Positions 5,666 to 6,321 of a DNA stretch of 6,321 nt are shown in pieces (the first letter of the stretch is position 1; every line of letters begins with the position of its first letter). The notes under the pieces were generated by a model. That model had not been told where the DNA came from. It was given only the letters and a program-made list of their open reading frames with translations, and made no database searches. Source of the DNA: an uncultured Eubacteriales bacterium (lineage in GTDB: Bacteria > Bacillota > Clostridia > Lachnospirales > Lachnospiraceae); the NCBI GenBank assembly GCA_900313855.1, contig OMSZ01000245.1, positions 1 to 6,321 of the forward strand, in the 5' to 3' direction. A program made the position numbers and the translations under genes.

Positions 5666-6067
5666 ATTAATATTCTGTTTTTCTTAACGCCCAAAGCAGA
5701 AGTCGCATATTTGGGGTGTAACGATTCTCTGCGTCAGGCACTTACCAAGATGGAGCAGCACAAATACTCATCAATTCCGGTTTTGAATGAGGACGGCGAG
5801 TATACAGGAACCGTGACAGAAGGCGATATGCTGTGGTACCTTCTACATAGTGAGATCGGAAAGAGTGATGAACAATTAGACGAGCTTCCTTTAGAAGCAG
5901 TTCCCCGCCGCAACAATTACGCGCCGGTTAATGCCAGTTCCAACATGGAGGATCTTCTCAACAAGATCATGCAGCAGAATTACGTTCCGGTTGTGGATGA
6001 TTGTGATTGCTTTATAGGAATCGTCAAACGACGTGATGTTATACAATATTATTATGACAAAACATGA
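5666..6067 (+). CDS. Two-CBS-domain protein with a probable ATT start
   Basis: This 133-residue protein is almost entirely a pair of CBS domains. CBS1 lies at about 9-60 (LRQALTKMEQHKYSSIPVLN, then GTVTEGDMLWYLL), and CBS2 at about 75-131 (MEDLLNKIMQQNYVPVVDD, then FIGIVKRRDVIQYYY). Such stand-alone pairs usually bind adenine nucleotides as cytoplasmic regulatory modules; the partner is unknown. Homologues as I recall them begin 'MNILFFLTPK'; here that position reads ATT-AAT-ATT-CTG, so residue 1 is encoded by ATT, exactly where the strong SD (5653-5657) places the start. In-frame ATGs at 5594 and 5636 lack an SD and lie in or before the promoter. The gene is transcribed divergently from the coiled-coil gene and ends in its own terminator. 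The domain call is firm; the start is a strong inference. Confidence 0.88.
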   Translation: MNILFFLTPKAEVAYLGCNDSLRQALTKMEQHKYSSIPVLNEDGEYTGTVTEGDMLWYLLHSEIGKSDEQLDELPLEAVPRRNNYAPVNASSNMEDLLNKIMQQNYVPVVDDCDCFIGIVKRRDVIQYYYDKT

Positions 6068-6108
6068 AAGAAGCTGTCAATCCAATGACAGCTTCTTTAT
6101 TATTCTTA
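6067..6108 (+). terminator. Intrinsic terminator of the CBS-domain gene
   Basis: AAAGAAGCTGTCA (6067-6079) and TGACAGCTTCTTT (6086-6098) form a perfect 13-bp stem with the 6-base loop ATCCAA, followed by a T-rich run (TATTATTCTT). The stem begins on the last base of the TGA stop codon. Confidence 0.92.
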
Positions 6109-6259
6109 TTAATTATCTTTACTTACAATTCTTTATTAAAAAATGTTTTCTGATTGACACTTCTTATTTTTAATACTTCTTCATTAATAAAAATAATTAA
6201 TCAAACTACTTTTAGCATATATTTTTTCATATATAACTCTTCTTAATCTTAAGAGAATA
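6109..6259. other. AT-rich intergenic spacer
   Basis: This very AT-rich stretch has no ORF I can support. It contains a perfect TTGACA (6154-6159) without a -10 box at 16-18 bases, a direct repeat of ATATATG on the minus strand near 6217-6235, and a weak CTCTT/AAGAG inverted repeat (6237-6255) just past the stop of the leftward frame at the right edge. That repeat might be part of a weak terminator. Confidence 0.4.
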
Positions 6260-6321
6260 TCACATATATTCCTTAAGTCTTTCAGGATCGATCTTGATTC
6301 TGTTATCCATCGTTTTCATGA
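6260..6321 (-). CDS. C-terminal end of a leftward gene cut by the right edge
   Basis: On the minus strand a frame enters from the right edge and ends at TGA 6262-6260. Its last residues are MKTMDNRIKIDPERLKEYM. The codon before the first Met ends in TC, so it is incomplete. The composition (charged, Lys/Glu-rich) and codon use resemble a real protein tail. I cannot identify the family from 19 residues. Alternatively, the ATG at 6319 or 6310 starts a very short ORF, which is less likely. Confidence 0.4.
   Translation of the reverse strand, partial: MKTMDNRIKIDPERLKEYM

Noticed and set aside
6154..6182. Perfect TTGACA in the right-hand spacer as a rightward promoter
   Set aside because: No -10-like hexamer occurs at 16-18 bases; the nearest (TAATAC, 6171) is only 11 bases away. 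No rightward gene follows in the window.

Overview
The window looks like chromosomal DNA from a low-GC, anaerobic Clostridia-type Firmicute, most likely a Lachnospiraceae (inference). The reasons are the strong Bacillota-type Shine-Dalgarno sequences, a DUF5711-type propeller protein next to a CvpA-family protein, the sporulation protein YyaC, and a short two-CBS protein of a type I associate with that family. I see no rRNA, tRNA, CRISPR array, insertion sequence or phage gene.

Left part (1-3634). Three membrane or envelope genes all read leftward. In transcription order they are: a protein with a degenerate MPN/JAMM-like domain, one membrane helix and a C-terminal LysM domain (2415-3515); a DUF5711-type membrane-anchored beta-propeller protein (933-2282); and a CvpA-family four-helix membrane protein (232-936). 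The last two share an ATGA stop/start overlap. A 37-codon ORF may precede the LysM gene. Left of the CvpA gene is a separate leftward promoter containing a perfect 16-bp palindrome. It leads into a structured leader and an ORF cut by the window edge.

Middle (3635-5521). The YyaC gene reads rightward from a TTG start behind a near-perfect Shine-Dalgarno. Its 3' end overlaps by 22 bp the end of a convergent leftward gene for an unrecognised protein, which has two long coiled coils flanking a two-helix membrane hairpin. That gene has a plausible sigma-A promoter at its right end.

Right part (5522-6321). A divergent rightward gene encodes a two-CBS-domain protein. Its best-supported start is a rare ATT codon, eight bases after a strong Shine-Dalgarno. 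It ends in a textbook intrinsic terminator with a 13-bp stem. An AT-rich spacer follows, and then the last codons of a leftward frame that enters from beyond the window.

How the genes may work together: the three leftward genes would place an inactive MPN scaffold, a peptidoglycan-binding module, an external propeller and a polytopic CvpA protein in the same membrane, so a shared envelope role is plausible but unproven. YyaC suggests a spore-forming lineage. The CBS protein and the coiled-coil protein are divergently transcribed, and nothing else links them.
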